The notes below the pieces were generated by a model. The model saw nothing but the letters and a program-made list of their open reading frames with translations. It was not told where the DNA came from and ran no database searches. This document shows, one piece after another, positions 45,378 to 54,867 of a stretch of 64,000 bases of DNA. The number at the start of each line of letters is the position of its first letter. Position 1 is the first letter of the stretch. The DNA is taken from contig CANLXL010000002.1 in NCBI GenBank assembly GCA_947495125.1, forward strand, positions 124,001 through 188,000, given 5' to 3'. The stretch is from an uncultured Flaviramulus sp. (GTDB lineage Bacteria > Bacteroidota > Bacteroidia > Flavobacteriales > Flavobacteriaceae). A program made the translations under genes and the position numbers.

Positions 45378-45851
45378 ATGAGACACGGAAAAAAGTTCAA
45401 CCACTTAGGTAGAAAAACTGCTCACAGAAAATCAATGTTGGCTAATATGGCATGTTCATTAATTGAGCATAAACGTATAAATACAACGGTTGCAAAAGCA
45501 AAAGCTTTAAAACAATTTGTTGAGCCAATGATTACTAAATCTAAAATCGATACGACGCACAACAGACGTATTGTGATGGCTAACCTTAGACAGAAAGATG
45601 CAGTAACTGAATTGTTCAGAGATGTTGCTGTTAAAATTGGTGACAGACCGGGAGGTTATACCAGAATTATCAAACTAGGAAATCGTTTGGGAGATAACGC
45701 CGATATGGCAATGATAGAATTAGTGGATTACAACGAAATCTACAATGCAGATAAAGCTAAGAAGAAAACAACAAGAAGAAGTAGAAGAGGAGGTTCTAAA
45801 CCAGCCGCTGCTGCTCCAGTTGAAACTCAAGCATCAAACGAAGAAGAATAA
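45378..45851 (+). CDS. rplQ: 50S ribosomal protein L17
   Basis: 157 aa: [52 protein letters not shown] and [22 protein letters not shown]. The low-complexity tail ([12 protein letters not shown], then Ala/Pro/Glu) is a phylum-typical extension. Last gene of the ribosomal run, followed by a strong terminator. Confidence 0.98.
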   Translation: MRHGKKFNHLGRKTAHRKSMLANMACSLIEHKRINTTVAKAKALKQFVEPMITKSKIDTTHNRRIVMANLRQKDAVTELFRDVAVKIGDRPGGYTRIIKLGNRLGDNADMAMIELVDYNEIYNADKAKKKTTRRSRRGGSKPAAAAPVETQASNEEE

Positions 45852-45874
45852 ATGTTAATAAGCGTTTAATATAT

Positions 45875-45908
45875 AAAGGATAAACTATTTTAGTTTATCC
45901 TTTTTTTT
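45875..45908 (+). terminator. Intrinsic terminator closing the ribosomal cluster
   Basis: AAAGGATAAACTA / TAGTTTATCCTTT stem (45875-45887 with 45891-45903), loop TTT, then more T to 45908. It lies 23 nt after the rplQ stop. Confidence 0.9.
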
Positions 45909-45929
45909 GTGCAATTTTGCGAAACTTTC

Positions 45930-45949
45930 ATTCCTGCGCAGGCAGGGAT
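45930..45949. repeat. 20-bp hairpin repeat, copy 3 (ATTCC...GGAAT)
   Basis: ATTCCTGCGCAGGCAGGGAT, 8-bp stem with one T-G pair and loop GCAG, 21 bp before the carA ATG. Translating through it gives a false N-terminal extension of carA. Confidence 0.7.
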
Positions 45950-45970
45950 CTTTTGAATATAAGAAAACAC

Positions 45971-47077
45971 ATGAAATATCAAAAAAGACAAAAAGCCATC
46001 ATACTTCTTGCAGATGGTACTATTTTTTACGGTAAAGCGGTAGGTAAAAAACAAGGAACAGCATTTGGTGAAGTTTGTTTTAATACGGGAATGACAGGGT
46101 ATCAGGAAATTTTTACCGATCCGTCCTATTATGGCCAACTAATGGTTGCTACAAATGCCCATATTGGAAATTACGGAACCAATAAAGATGAGGTAGAATC
46201 CGATTCTATTAAAATTGCTGGACTTATTGTTAAAAACTTCAGTTACGAATATTCTAGAGTTGATGCCGATAAATCCCTGGAAGAGTTTTTAGAAGATAAC
46301 AACTTATTGGCAATTTCCGATGTAGATACGCGAGCATTGGTAAGTTATATTAGAGATAACGGAGCCATGAATGCTGTTATCTCAACAGATGTAGACAATA
46401 TTGAAACACTTAAAAAGCAGCTAGCTGAAGTGCCACCAATGAATGGTTTAGAATTAGCATCAAAAGTGTCTACTAAAGAGCCCTATTATTTTGGTAACGA
46501 AAATGCGACTTATAAGGTGTCCGCTTTAGACATTGGAATTAAAAAGAACATTCTTAGAAATATTGCAAAGAGAGATGTTTATATAAAAGTATTTCCATAC
46601 AATGCAAAGTTTGAGGATCTGGAAGCTTTTAATCCGGATGGGTATTTTTTATCAAACGGGCCCGGAGATCCAGAACCTTTAGTTGAGGCGCAAGCTGTAG
46701 CTAAGGAAATTATAAAAAGAGATCTGCCATTATTTGGAATTTGTTTAGGACATCAAGTCATAGCTCTGGCAAATGGGGTTTCTACGTATAAAATGCATAA
46801 TGGACATAGAGGGATCAATCACCCGGTTAAGAATTTGAAAACGGGTAAAGGAGAAATCACTTCTCAAAATCACGGTTTTGCCGTTAATAAAGAAGAGTCT
46901 GAAGCACATCCCGAGTTGGAAATAACACATGTGCATCTAAACGATCATACGGTAGCTGGTTTAGCCATGAAAAATAAAAATTGCTTTTCGGTGCAATATC
47001 ATCCGGAGGCAAGCCCTGGTCCGCACGATTCGGAATATCTTTTCGATCAATTTATTGAAAATATTAAGAGTAATTAA
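45971..47077 (+). CDS. carA: Carbamoyl-phosphate synthase small subunit
   Basis: 368 aa. It is a glutaminase that supplies ammonia to CarB for carbamoyl phosphate, the precursor of arginine and pyrimidines. The ATG at 45971 is chosen (MKYQKRQKAIILLADGTIFYGKA); a longer frame from 45917 would read through the hairpin repeat. Motifs: GEVCFNTGMTGYQEIFTDPSYYGQ, class I glutamine amidotransferase nucleophile Cys in LFGICLGHQ, and His/Glu in VQYHPEASPGPHDS. carB is not in this window. Confidence 0.96.
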   Translation: MKYQKRQKAIILLADGTIFYGKAVGKKQGTAFGEVCFNTGMTGYQEIFTDPSYYGQLMVATNAHIGNYGTNKDEVESDSIKIAGLIVKNFSYEYSRVDADKSLEEFLEDNNLLAISDVDTRALVSYIRDNGAMNAVISTDVDNIETLKKQLAEVPPMNGLELASKVSTKEPYYFGNENATYKVSALDIGIKKNILRNIAKRDVYIKVFPYNAKFEDLEAFNPDGYFLSNGPGDPEPLVEAQAVAKEIIKRDLPLFGICLGHQVIALANGVSTYKMHNGHRGINHPVKNLKTGKGEITSQNHGFAVNKEESEAHPELEITHVHLNDHTVAGLAMKNKNCFSVQYHPEASPGPHDSEYLFDQFIENIKSN

Positions 47078-47082
47078 AATGT

Positions 47083-47120
47083 AAGCCTCATAAACAAAAG
47101 ATTTTTGAGGCTTGAATTTT
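47083..47120 (+). terminator. Probable terminator after carA
   Basis: AAGCCTCA (47083-47090) pairs with TGAGGCTT (47106-47113), with three more A-T pairs inside, followed by GAATTTT. The T-run is short, so strength is moderate. Confidence 0.65.
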
Positions 47121-47189
47121 ACTAAAACGTTATAGGTGTTTTTTGATGAATTTCTTCTGAAACATCTAAAATAGACAAAGATTTAACCG

Positions 47190-47197
47190 TAAATTTG
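47190..47197 (+). promoter_or_regulatory. Possible -7 box of eno
   Basis: TAAATTTG, 29 nt before the eno ATG, matches TAnnTTTG. No -33 TTTG at the right spacing. It lies after the carA terminator. Confidence 0.5.
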
Positions 47198-47214
47198 AAG
47201 TATTAAAAGTTTAA

Positions 47215-48519
<1,305 letters not shown>

Positions 48520-48537
48520 ATAAGTAATTTATTTGAT

Positions 48538-48581
48538 ATAAAAAAAGAGATATTAAAGTTCAAACTTTAATATCTCTTTTT
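48538..48581. terminator. Bidirectional terminator between eno and the small secreted gene
   Basis: A 19-bp perfect inverted repeat (48542-48560 with 48563-48581) with A-run on the left and T-run on the right. It can stop transcription of eno on the plus strand and of the convergent gene on the minus strand. Confidence 0.92.
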
Positions 48582-48627
48582 CGTTTGTATTATAAAATAC
48601 GTTCTTTAAGAGAGGAATTAGGCATTT

Positions 48628-49005
48628 CTAATTGCCTTGTCCACCACCGTGATCTACACATCCTTGCGGAACGATATCACTGGATGAATCGTTATTAGCG
48701 TCTTTTACCGTTAGGACGCCTCCATTACAACCAAAAGCAAGCGTTGTACTTCCATAGGTGGTTGCTAATAATGTGCTCCCTTGATACCACTTATAGGGAG
48801 CGGTTCCTCCGGTAGGATTAACATCTACTTGACCATAAGGCCCTGTTCCATACCAGGTAAAACCGAGGGAGGAACTGTTTGAAGATGTGCTGTAAGCATA
48901 GAGGTTGTCATTAACCTCTTTATTTTGCTCGATATTTTGAGAGTAAACGAGAGCCACGAGAGATAAAGCAAAAACGGGTAACACTAACTTTTTAATTAAC
49001 TTCAT
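48628..49005 (-). CDS. Small secreted protein with one SprB-like repeat
   Basis: 125 aa from the ATG at 49005 (a TTG 9 nt further up is less likely). Signal peptide MKLIKKLVLPVFALSLVALVYSQ. The mature part, about 100 aa, is Ser/Gly-rich and contains VDVNPTGGTAPYKWYQGSTLL and CNGGVLTVKDANN, which resemble the GGtxPYxxxW and C.G.xxxVxDANxC phrases of SprB-type surface repeats. No T9SS sorting domain is present. Function unknown. A 290-nt region without genes lies upstream toward gltA. Confidence 0.6.
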   Translation of the reverse strand: MKLIKKLVLPVFALSLVALVYSQNIEQNKEVNDNLYAYSTSSNSSSLGFTWYGTGPYGQVDVNPTGGTAPYKWYQGSTLLATTYGSTTLAFGCNGGVLTVKDANNDSSSDIVPQGCVDHGGGQGN

Positions 49006-49295
49006 GATATTCAATGTTTTATGATTACTAAGTTTGCAATTTAAAATATTTTCGTAAGAAAAACGCTAAATTTATGTTAAATAGGTAAGAATAATATTAT
49101 TTGCTCATACGAATAACGCTAGTATTATATAGTTTTTTCTGTCTTTATATATTACATGTTATAAGCAAATCATCGGGTTGTAAAGACGTGAATAATATTC
49201 GTTAAAATAAATATTTTTATGGCCGGAACAAATTCATAAACTTATCTATTTTTCTTAAATTTACAGTTCGAATAATAATTTAGTAAAATACACCA

Positions 49296-50585
49296 ATGTC
49301 AGATAAAGCTACGCTAGAAATTAACGGTCAAAAAAACGAATTCGCTATTATTAAAGGAACAGAAAATGAACTTGCAATAGATATTTCAAGTCTAAGAAGT
49401 GCTTCCGGAGGCGCAATAACACTAGATCCTGGTTACAAGAATACCGGATCATGTGAAAGTGGCATAACATTTTTGGATGGTGAAAAAGGAATTTTAAGAT
49501 ATAGAGGATATTCTATTGAAGAATTGGCGGAAAAAGCAGATTTTCTTGAGGTAGCTTATGCATTGATCTTTGGTAATTTACCAAATGCGGAACAACTTCA
49601 TAAATTTCATTCAGATATTAAAACCCACTCTGTCGTTGATGACGATGTAAAGAAAATTTTAGATGCATTTCCAAAAGCGGCACACCCGATGGGGGTTTTA
49701 TCTTCATTAACAAGTGCTTTAACAGCGTTTAACCCGTCTAGTGTTAATGTCGACTCTGAAGAAGATATGTATAACTCTGTGGTACGTATTCTTGGTAAAT
49801 TCCCAATATTGGTAGCTTGGACCATGCGTAAAAAGAAAGGATTACCATTGTATTATGGTGATTCATCATTAGGTTATGTGGAAAATGTTTTAAAAATGAT
49901 GTTTAAGCAGCCTCATGAAGAAAAGTATATTCAAAACCCGATTTTGGTCAATGCATTGGATAAGCTTCTGATTCTTCATGCAGATCATGAGCAAAACTGT
50001 TCAACATCGACAGTCCGGATTGTAGGATCATCGCATGCTGGCTTATTTGCTTCATTGTCCGCCGGTATTTCTGCGCTTTGGGGGCCGCTGCATGGTGGTG
50101 CAAATCAAGCTGTTTTAGAAATGCTGGAAGCTATTAAGGAAGATGGTGGGGATACAAAAAAATATATGGCTAAGGCTAAAGATAAAAGTGATCCATTCCG
50201 TTTAATGGGATTCGGACACCGTGTTTATAAAAACTTTGATCCCAGAGCAAAAATAATAAAAGTAGCGGCTGATGAAGTGCTAGGAGATCTGGGTATTCAG
50301 GACCCTATTTTAGACATCGCTAAAGGCCTAGAGCAGGAAGCGTTAAAGGATGATTATTTTGTAAAGCGTAAATTATATCCTAATGTCGACTTTTATTCGG
50401 GAATTATTTACAGAGCTATGGGAATACCAACAGAGATGTTCACTGTGATGTTTGCCTTGGGCAGATTACCGGGTTGGATTGCGCAATGGCGTGAAATGCG
50501 TTTACGTAAGGAGCCTATTGGAAGGCCAAGACAGTTATATATTGGTGAAACAGAACGATCTTTTATTCCTATCAAGAAAAGATAA
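49296..50585 (+). CDS. gltA: Citrate synthase (type II)
   Basis: 429 aa. It condenses acetyl-CoA and oxaloacetate at the entry to the TCA cycle. Segments: LDPGYKNTGSCESGITFLDGEKGILRYRGYSIEELAE, the catalytic His in ILHADHEQNCSTSTVR, GPLHGGANQAVLEML, MGFGHRVYKNFDPRA, and the Asp in YPNVDFYSGIIYRAMGIP. Its long N-terminal domain is that of the hexameric, NADH-sensitive type. Closed by a terminator at 50612. Confidence 0.97.
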   Translation: MSDKATLEINGQKNEFAIIKGTENELAIDISSLRSASGGAITLDPGYKNTGSCESGITFLDGEKGILRYRGYSIEELAEKADFLEVAYALIFGNLPNAEQLHKFHSDIKTHSVVDDDVKKILDAFPKAAHPMGVLSSLTSALTAFNPSSVNVDSEEDMYNSVVRILGKFPILVAWTMRKKKGLPLYYGDSSLGYVENVLKMMFKQPHEEKYIQNPILVNALDKLLILHADHEQNCSTSTVRIVGSSHAGLFASLSAGISALWGPLHGGANQAVLEMLEAIKEDGGDTKKYMAKAKDKSDPFRLMGFGHRVYKNFDPRAKIIKVAADEVLGDLGIQDPILDIAKGLEQEALKDDYFVKRKLYPNVDFYSGIIYRAMGIPTEMFTVMFALGRLPGWIAQWREMRLRKEPIGRPRQLYIGETERSFIPIKKR

Positions 50586-50611
50586 AATATTCAATTTTTT
50601 ATAGTATTGTT

Positions 50612-50648
50612 AAGCTTCATAATGTTTTTATGAAGCTTTTCTTTTTTA
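50612..50648 (+). terminator. Intrinsic terminator after gltA
   Basis: Perfect 11-bp stem AAGCTTCATAA / TTATGAAGCTT (50612-50622 with 50628-50638), 5-nt loop, then TTCTTTTTT. Confidence 0.9.
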
Positions 50649-50692
50649 AAGCAATATTTTTCAGAATAATGCAAAAAGTCCTTAATTATTGT

Positions 50693-50700
50693 TAGTTTTG
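50693..50700 (+). promoter_or_regulatory. Possible -7 box for the DDAH-like gene
   Basis: TAGTTTTG matches TAnnTTTG and lies 34 nt before the ATG at 50735. No -33 TTTG at the right spacing. It favours 50735 over an upstream GTG at 50717. Confidence 0.45.
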
Positions 50701-50734
50701 GCCCTTTAATAATTGCGTGTATTTTGATGTATCT

Positions 50735-51649
50735 ATGTTAGAATTAAATATAAAAAATGAGACCTCCAGATTGCGAGCCGTTGTGCTAGGTACTGCTGAA
50801 AATAATGGGCCAACTCCAAAGATAGAAGACTGCTACGACCCTAAGAGTATAGAACATATAAAAGCAGGGACCTATCCTAAAGAAGCCGACATGATATTAG
50901 AAATGGAAGCGGTCGCTGCTGTTTTTAAAAAATATGATGTAAAGGTGTACAGGCCGAAAGTTATCAAAGATTGTAACCAGATTTTTTCCAGAGATATCGC
51001 TTTTGTTGTGGAAGACAAAATAATCAGAGCCAATATTCTTCCCAACCGAGAAGAAGAAGTTGCAGCTATTAAATATGTCTGGGATCAAGTTGCCAAAGAG
51101 AATAGAATTATACTGCCTGAAGAATGCCATGTTGAAGGGGGTGATGTAATGCCCTGGAATGACTATATTTTTATAGGAACCTATTCCGGTGAAGATTACT
51201 CGGAGTATATCACAGCCAGAACAAATATGGATGCTGTTATGGCCATTCAGGAATTGTTCCCAGATAAAATTGTTAAACCTTTCGAACTTAGAAAATCGAA
51301 CACGAATCCTAAAGAAAATGCCTTACACTTAGATTGCTGTTTTCAACCTATAGGAAAGGATAAAGCGATTTTACACAAAAATGGATTCTTAATCGAGAAA
51401 GAATACGAATGGTTAGTAGATTTTTTCGGAAAGGACAATGTATTTGAAATTTCAAAAGACGAAATGTACAATATGAATAGTAACGTATTTTCTATTTCTG
51501 AAAATGTCATTATTTCTGAAAAAAACTTTACACGATTAAATACCTGGTTACGTGAACAAGGGTTTACGGTTGAAGAAGTACCCTATGCTGAAATTGCTAA
51601 GCAGGAAGGCTTGTTACGCTGTTCTACCTTGCCTTTGATTAGGGATTGA
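50735..51649 (+). CDS. Dimethylarginine dimethylaminohydrolase/amidinotransferase-like enzyme
   Basis: 304 aa from the ATG at 50735; a GTG at 50717 would add six residues. A pentein-fold guanidine-modifying enzyme: TSRLRAVVLGTAENNG, SRDIAFVVEDKIIRANILPNRE, the CHVEGGDVMPWND loop (acidic catalytic residue), ALHLDCCFQPIG (catalytic His), and Cys296 in LRCSTLPLIRD as the expected nucleophile. Family members act on arginine, methylarginines or transfer amidino groups; the exact substrate cannot be chosen from sequence. ctlX, of the same fold superfamily, lies 3.2 kb away beyond the toxin locus. Confidence 0.82.
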   Translation: MLELNIKNETSRLRAVVLGTAENNGPTPKIEDCYDPKSIEHIKAGTYPKEADMILEMEAVAAVFKKYDVKVYRPKVIKDCNQIFSRDIAFVVEDKIIRANILPNREEEVAAIKYVWDQVAKENRIILPEECHVEGGDVMPWNDYIFIGTYSGEDYSEYITARTNMDAVMAIQELFPDKIVKPFELRKSNTNPKENALHLDCCFQPIGKDKAILHKNGFLIEKEYEWLVDFFGKDNVFEISKDEMYNMNSNVFSISENVIISEKNFTRLNTWLREQGFTVEEVPYAEIAKQEGLLRCSTLPLIRD

Positions 51650-51767
51650 TTTCTTTTAATTTCAATATCCGCGATAATACTTAAAGTAAAACCTTTTCCC
51701 TTTTTTGCAAGGGCAATAAAAAAGCTTTAATATTTGTCAATGTAGCTTTCTAAATCTATTCTTCTTT

Positions 51768-52091
51768 TTATTGCTCCTTACTAAAACGCTCAATCCAACC
51801 TTCTGATGTAAGAACCTCAGCTTTGAGCATTTCACTTATTTCAACTAAATTTACTCTTTGTCCGTCCATTTCGAAATAAAGTTTGAATTGATCATTTTCT
51901 TCAAATAGTTTCATAAAATCAAATAAAACGCCTTCAATTGCTTCTTTTGAAAAAGCACTTATTTTTTCTTCTAACTTGCCTTTTTGCAAATTTTTTATCA
52001 AATTTTCTTTTAAAATTTTAAAATTTAAATCATAAGTCGTCTCTATTAAAATTTGTCCAAATTCGTCTAAAATTTCTCTATTTGTTTTCAT
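51768..52091 (-). CDS. Small acidic protein, candidate immunity or accessory protein
   Basis: 107 aa from the ATG at 52091 (a TTG at 52109 is the only longer start). No signal peptide; helical and acidic (EEKISAFSKEAIEGVLFDFMKLFEENDQFKLYFEMDGQRVNLVEIS). I do not recognise a family. It is the last gene of a three-gene minus-strand unit led by the toxin-like lipoprotein, 23 nt after the previous gene. Position, size and charge fit an immunity protein, but this is inference only. Confidence 0.55.
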   Translation of the reverse strand: MKTNREILDEFGQILIETTYDLNFKILKENLIKNLQKGKLEEKISAFSKEAIEGVLFDFMKLFEENDQFKLYFEMDGQRVNLVEISEMLKAEVLTSEGWIERFSKEQ

Positions 52092-52114
52092 GTTTGAATA
52101 AATTATCAAACTTT

Positions 52115-52546
52115 TTAATATTGATATTCTCCGTATTCACTAAATTGATTAATCCATAAAAAATATTCTCCAAAGAATGTTCCTGAAAGAAACTCATTAT
52201 AGATACTTCCTACTGAATTTCCTTCAAAAACTAAACAAATACTTTCTTTAAAATGATAACTTTCCTCAATCTCTCTTAAAAAATTAAATGCTGTTTCATC
52301 TAGCATTTTTAAAATCAACTTATCCAATTGCTCTTTCTGTTTATCATTTAGACCATTAATAAACTCGAATCTTTCATCGTCTATTTTCTGTAATTTGGGA
52401 TCATATTCTTCATTTCTAGGTAAATCGAAATATTCTTTTAAACTTATTTTTCTAGCTAAGTCAGTCTGTTTTAAATAGCTATTATAATTTTCGTCTCTTA
52501 ATTTTTTAACTAAAGTTTTTCCAAAACTTTCATATTTATTTTTCAT
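52115..52546 (-). CDS. Candidate immunity protein for the neighbouring toxin
   Basis: 143 aa, cytoplasmic, rich in Glu, Lys, Asn and aromatic residues (KISLKEYFDLPRNEEYDPKLQKID, FNFLREIEESYHFKESICLVFEGNS, SGTFFGEYFLWINQF). No family recognised. It begins 12 nt after the stop of the 663-aa toxin-like gene, the place where polymorphic toxin systems put the immunity gene. AT content looks higher than in the flanking metabolic genes, which fits a transferred cassette. Confidence 0.6.
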   Translation of the reverse strand: MKNKYESFGKTLVKKLRDENYNSYLKQTDLARKISLKEYFDLPRNEEYDPKLQKIDDERFEFINGLNDKQKEQLDKLILKMLDETAFNFLREIEESYHFKESICLVFEGNSVGSIYNEFLSGTFFGEYFLWINQFSEYGEYQY

Positions 52547-52558
52547 ATAAATAATTAT

Positions 52559-54550
52559 TTAATTTAAACCATTCCAGGGAATATGAGTTATTGCTTTTAC
52601 GCCTTGAGATTTTAAATTCTCTAAAGCCTTTACAACCCAACCAGTAGCCATATCTCTTGGTACACCTGCGTTTACCATAGCTTGTATTTCAATATTAGCC
52701 ATTTTTTCAATAGTTAATACTTCACCAGTTTTAGCAAAAACCGAATACAAACTATTTTGTTGTCCAGTGATTTTAGCATGAATTCCAACTTTTATTTCAT
52801 CTAATTTACTAATTGAAATACTAAAAGCCTTTTGTAAATCATAAAACTTATCACTTTTGAAAGCACTTTTTGCCAGAGGGTGATGTCCTTTAACAATATT
52901 ATGGGCGCCCGTACCTTCCAGAACATATTTAGCCTTGTCTTTTAAATTATTAACAGCGTTATCAATTTTAACAGAAGTAACAGCAATATCTCTTATATGG
53001 TTTGATATTGAAGTAATAGAAACAGTACCGCCAATTTTAGTGAATAGAACAGGTCCGCCTCCTTTAGCGGGAGAAAGAAAAGCCAATACATCTAGAGTGT
53101 CTAACCCGACATCTAGCATGCTCTTTAAAAGCCCTGGCCTATATTCAACAATAACAATATTATCTCTTTTACGAATTCTATATAATTCAGATAAATGTTC
53201 ATTTTCAATGTCTGCCGGGACATCAATGCCTATTTCAAGCATCATTTTTCTTATTCTGCTACCTACCCAGGCATCACTTCCAATAACTTCAGATGTAGCG
53301 ATAATAAGATTGAATGAGCCATCAATTAATGACACAACAGGTTGAATTCCATATTCATAAACTATTCTGTCATCGCTATACAGGCTAACATCTGGACAAC
53401 AATCTCCTGGACAACAAGAATCTAATTCTGAAGGAAGTTTATTAGTACTAACTATTTGATAGTCGCTATCTAAAATCATATCTAGTACAATCATGTTTAT
53501 AGCGAACTCTTTAGCTTCCTCAGAATACTTATTAATAATCAAAAACCCGAGCAGTTGTTCGGCAGTTAATAGATTATTGTTTAGCCATTCAATTTGTCGA
53601 GCACTTAAATTTAACTCCCTATCCAAATTGGATACCACAACATTTATACTGGAATCATCAGGACTTACAGGTGTGGTAATGGAACCACCACCTAATTCAT
53701 TTCCGTCTTCATCTTCGTTAGGGGGGAGCGAACCAACTCCACCCGTATTGGGTGAGCTCGGTCCAGTATTGGATGTATCACCAATAGAACTTAGAATACA
53801 CTCATAAACTGTGGTAGTCTCCAAACTAGGCCATGTTGGGGAATTTGTTTGGCACCCTCTACAAGTACCATTTAAAAGTTGTTGCCAACTATGACCACAA
53901 CCACAAGGTGTTTCAATGGCAACGTTGGTCGAGGTTACCCATCCATCACAATCCGTTGGGTATGTGGTGCTTCCACCACCGCCAGAACCTCCTCCTGAAC
54001 CATTAAAATCTTCTTTATTAATTGGTTCAATCAAATCATCTATTCTCTTAGTTGAGATACTGGTATGCGAAGATGAAGTTTTACTTGCCAGGGATGTTTT
54101 CGCTGAAGCTTTTGCAGACAGGTTTTTATATTGGGTAACAAACATCCCTTTAGAATCACCTATTTCTTCCACAGTAAGATTATAATATGTGTTAGGGTCG
54201 TCATCCAACGATTCGATAAGCATTGTATATGATGTGTAATCTCCTCGGGTAATTTTTTTAACCATATCGGGATAGATTACAATGCCTGATTTATCTGTGG
54301 ATGTTTTTCCTTGAGTGTTTCCAGAGGACCACAAGCCAATATAGTTATCAATACCATATTTTTCTCTTAACCCATTAAGTGCTTGATCTGCTTTTGAAAA
54401 AGAAGTTGATGTAATAGAAATATCAAGCTTTTCAGGTTCTGCAATATCTTCTTCTGGAACATTATTTTTATCGCAGTTTGTTAATAAAAAAGAAATTCCA
54501 AAGATTAGAATTCCGATTTTAAATAAGTTAATCAGTTTTTGCTTTTTCAT
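52559..54550 (-). CDS. Lipoprotein with C-terminal polymorphic-toxin-like (HNH/AHH-type nuclease) domain
   Basis: 663 aa. A lipoprotein signal ends at LLTNC (Cys26). An N-terminal domain (about 45-150) is followed by a Ser-rich linker, a Gly-rich stretch (184-193), a Cys cluster (201-251: CGCGHSW, CRGC), a Pro/Gly-rich linker (260-300), helices (310-360), a CCPGDCC motif (379-385), and a hydrophobic pre-toxin region. The last ~118 residues carry HNIVKGHHPLAKSAF (His550, His556, His557, Lys561), GIHAKITGQQNSLYSVFAKTG and a final IPWNG, which resembles His-rich HNH/EndoVII-superfamily toxin domains at the tips of polymorphic toxins. Two small genes follow. Nuclease function is inferred. Confidence 0.68.
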   Translation of the reverse strand: MKKQKLINLFKIGILIFGISFLLTNCDKNNVPEEDIAEPEKLDISITSTSFSKADQALNGLREKYGIDNYIGLWSSGNTQGKTSTDKSGIVIYPDMVKKITRGDYTSYTMLIESLDDDPNTYYNLTVEEIGDSKGMFVTQYKNLSAKASAKTSLASKTSSSHTSISTKRIDDLIEPINKEDFNGSGGGSGGGGSTTYPTDCDGWVTSTNVAIETPCGCGHSWQQLLNGTCRGCQTNSPTWPSLETTTVYECILSSIGDTSNTGPSSPNTGGVGSLPPNEDEDGNELGGGSITTPVSPDDSSINVVVSNLDRELNLSARQIEWLNNNLLTAEQLLGFLIINKYSEEAKEFAINMIVLDMILDSDYQIVSTNKLPSELDSCCPGDCCPDVSLYSDDRIVYEYGIQPVVSLIDGSFNLIIATSEVIGSDAWVGSRIRKMMLEIGIDVPADIENEHLSELYRIRKRDNIVIVEYRPGLLKSMLDVGLDTLDVLAFLSPAKGGGPVLFTKIGGTVSITSISNHIRDIAVTSVKIDNAVNNLKDKAKYVLEGTGAHNIVKGHHPLAKSAFKSDKFYDLQKAFSISISKLDEIKVGIHAKITGQQNSLYSVFAKTGEVLTIEKMANIEIQAMVNAGVPRDMATGWVVKALENLKSQGVKAITHIPWNGLN

Positions 54551-54713
54551 GTGTTCTATTGTTTAATAGTTAACGATTAATTTTCAATGTGTAGGCCATA
54601 CGACCTGCCACTTTTTGACTATGGAGAGATTGCTAAACAGAATAAATTTTATTTAAAAAGAAAGTTTAAAGTAATAAGTGCATAGTATTAATGAATAACC
54701 GGAAAATTAAATG

Positions 54714-54816
54714 CTATTCAGGCTTGTAGTTTTTATATTTTATTGCATAAAGCTGAATAGAAATTCCAAAAGGACAAATGAATACTGTCGGATAAAATAA
54801 ATACGTTTTACAAGCC
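54714..54816 (+). other. Overlapping alternative hairpins in the toxin-ctlX intergenic region
   Basis: CTATTCAGGCTT (54714-54725) pairs with AAGCTGAATAG (54750-54760), with one bulged G. GGCTTGTA (54721-54728) can instead pair with TACAAGCC (54809-54816). The two structures exclude each other. The rest of the 317-nt gap (54551-54867) holds no gene I can support. Confidence 0.4.
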
Positions 54817-54838
54817 CATTTTTTGCCACAAATAGTCA

Positions 54839-54846
54839 TACTTTTG
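54839..54846 (+). promoter_or_regulatory. Possible -7 box of ctlX
   Basis: TACTTTTG matches TAnnTTTG, 21 nt before the ATG at 54868. It lies downstream of an alternative ATG at 54823, which therefore is unlikely to be used. No -33 box at the right distance. Confidence 0.45.
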
Positions 54847-54867
54847 TACCATCAGATTTTTAATAAT

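Noticed and set aside
45917-45970. N-terminal extension of carA from an upstream ATG
   Set aside because: It is translated from the 20-bp hairpin repeat, and the CarA family start fits the ATG at 45971.
52935-53345. 136-aa plus-strand frame opposite the toxin-like gene
   Set aside because: It lies wholly within the 663-aa minus-strand gene, and its composition looks like a reverse-strand shadow.
54823-54867. Longer start for ctlX
   Set aside because: It lies upstream of the likely promoter box and adds residues not fitting the family N-terminus.
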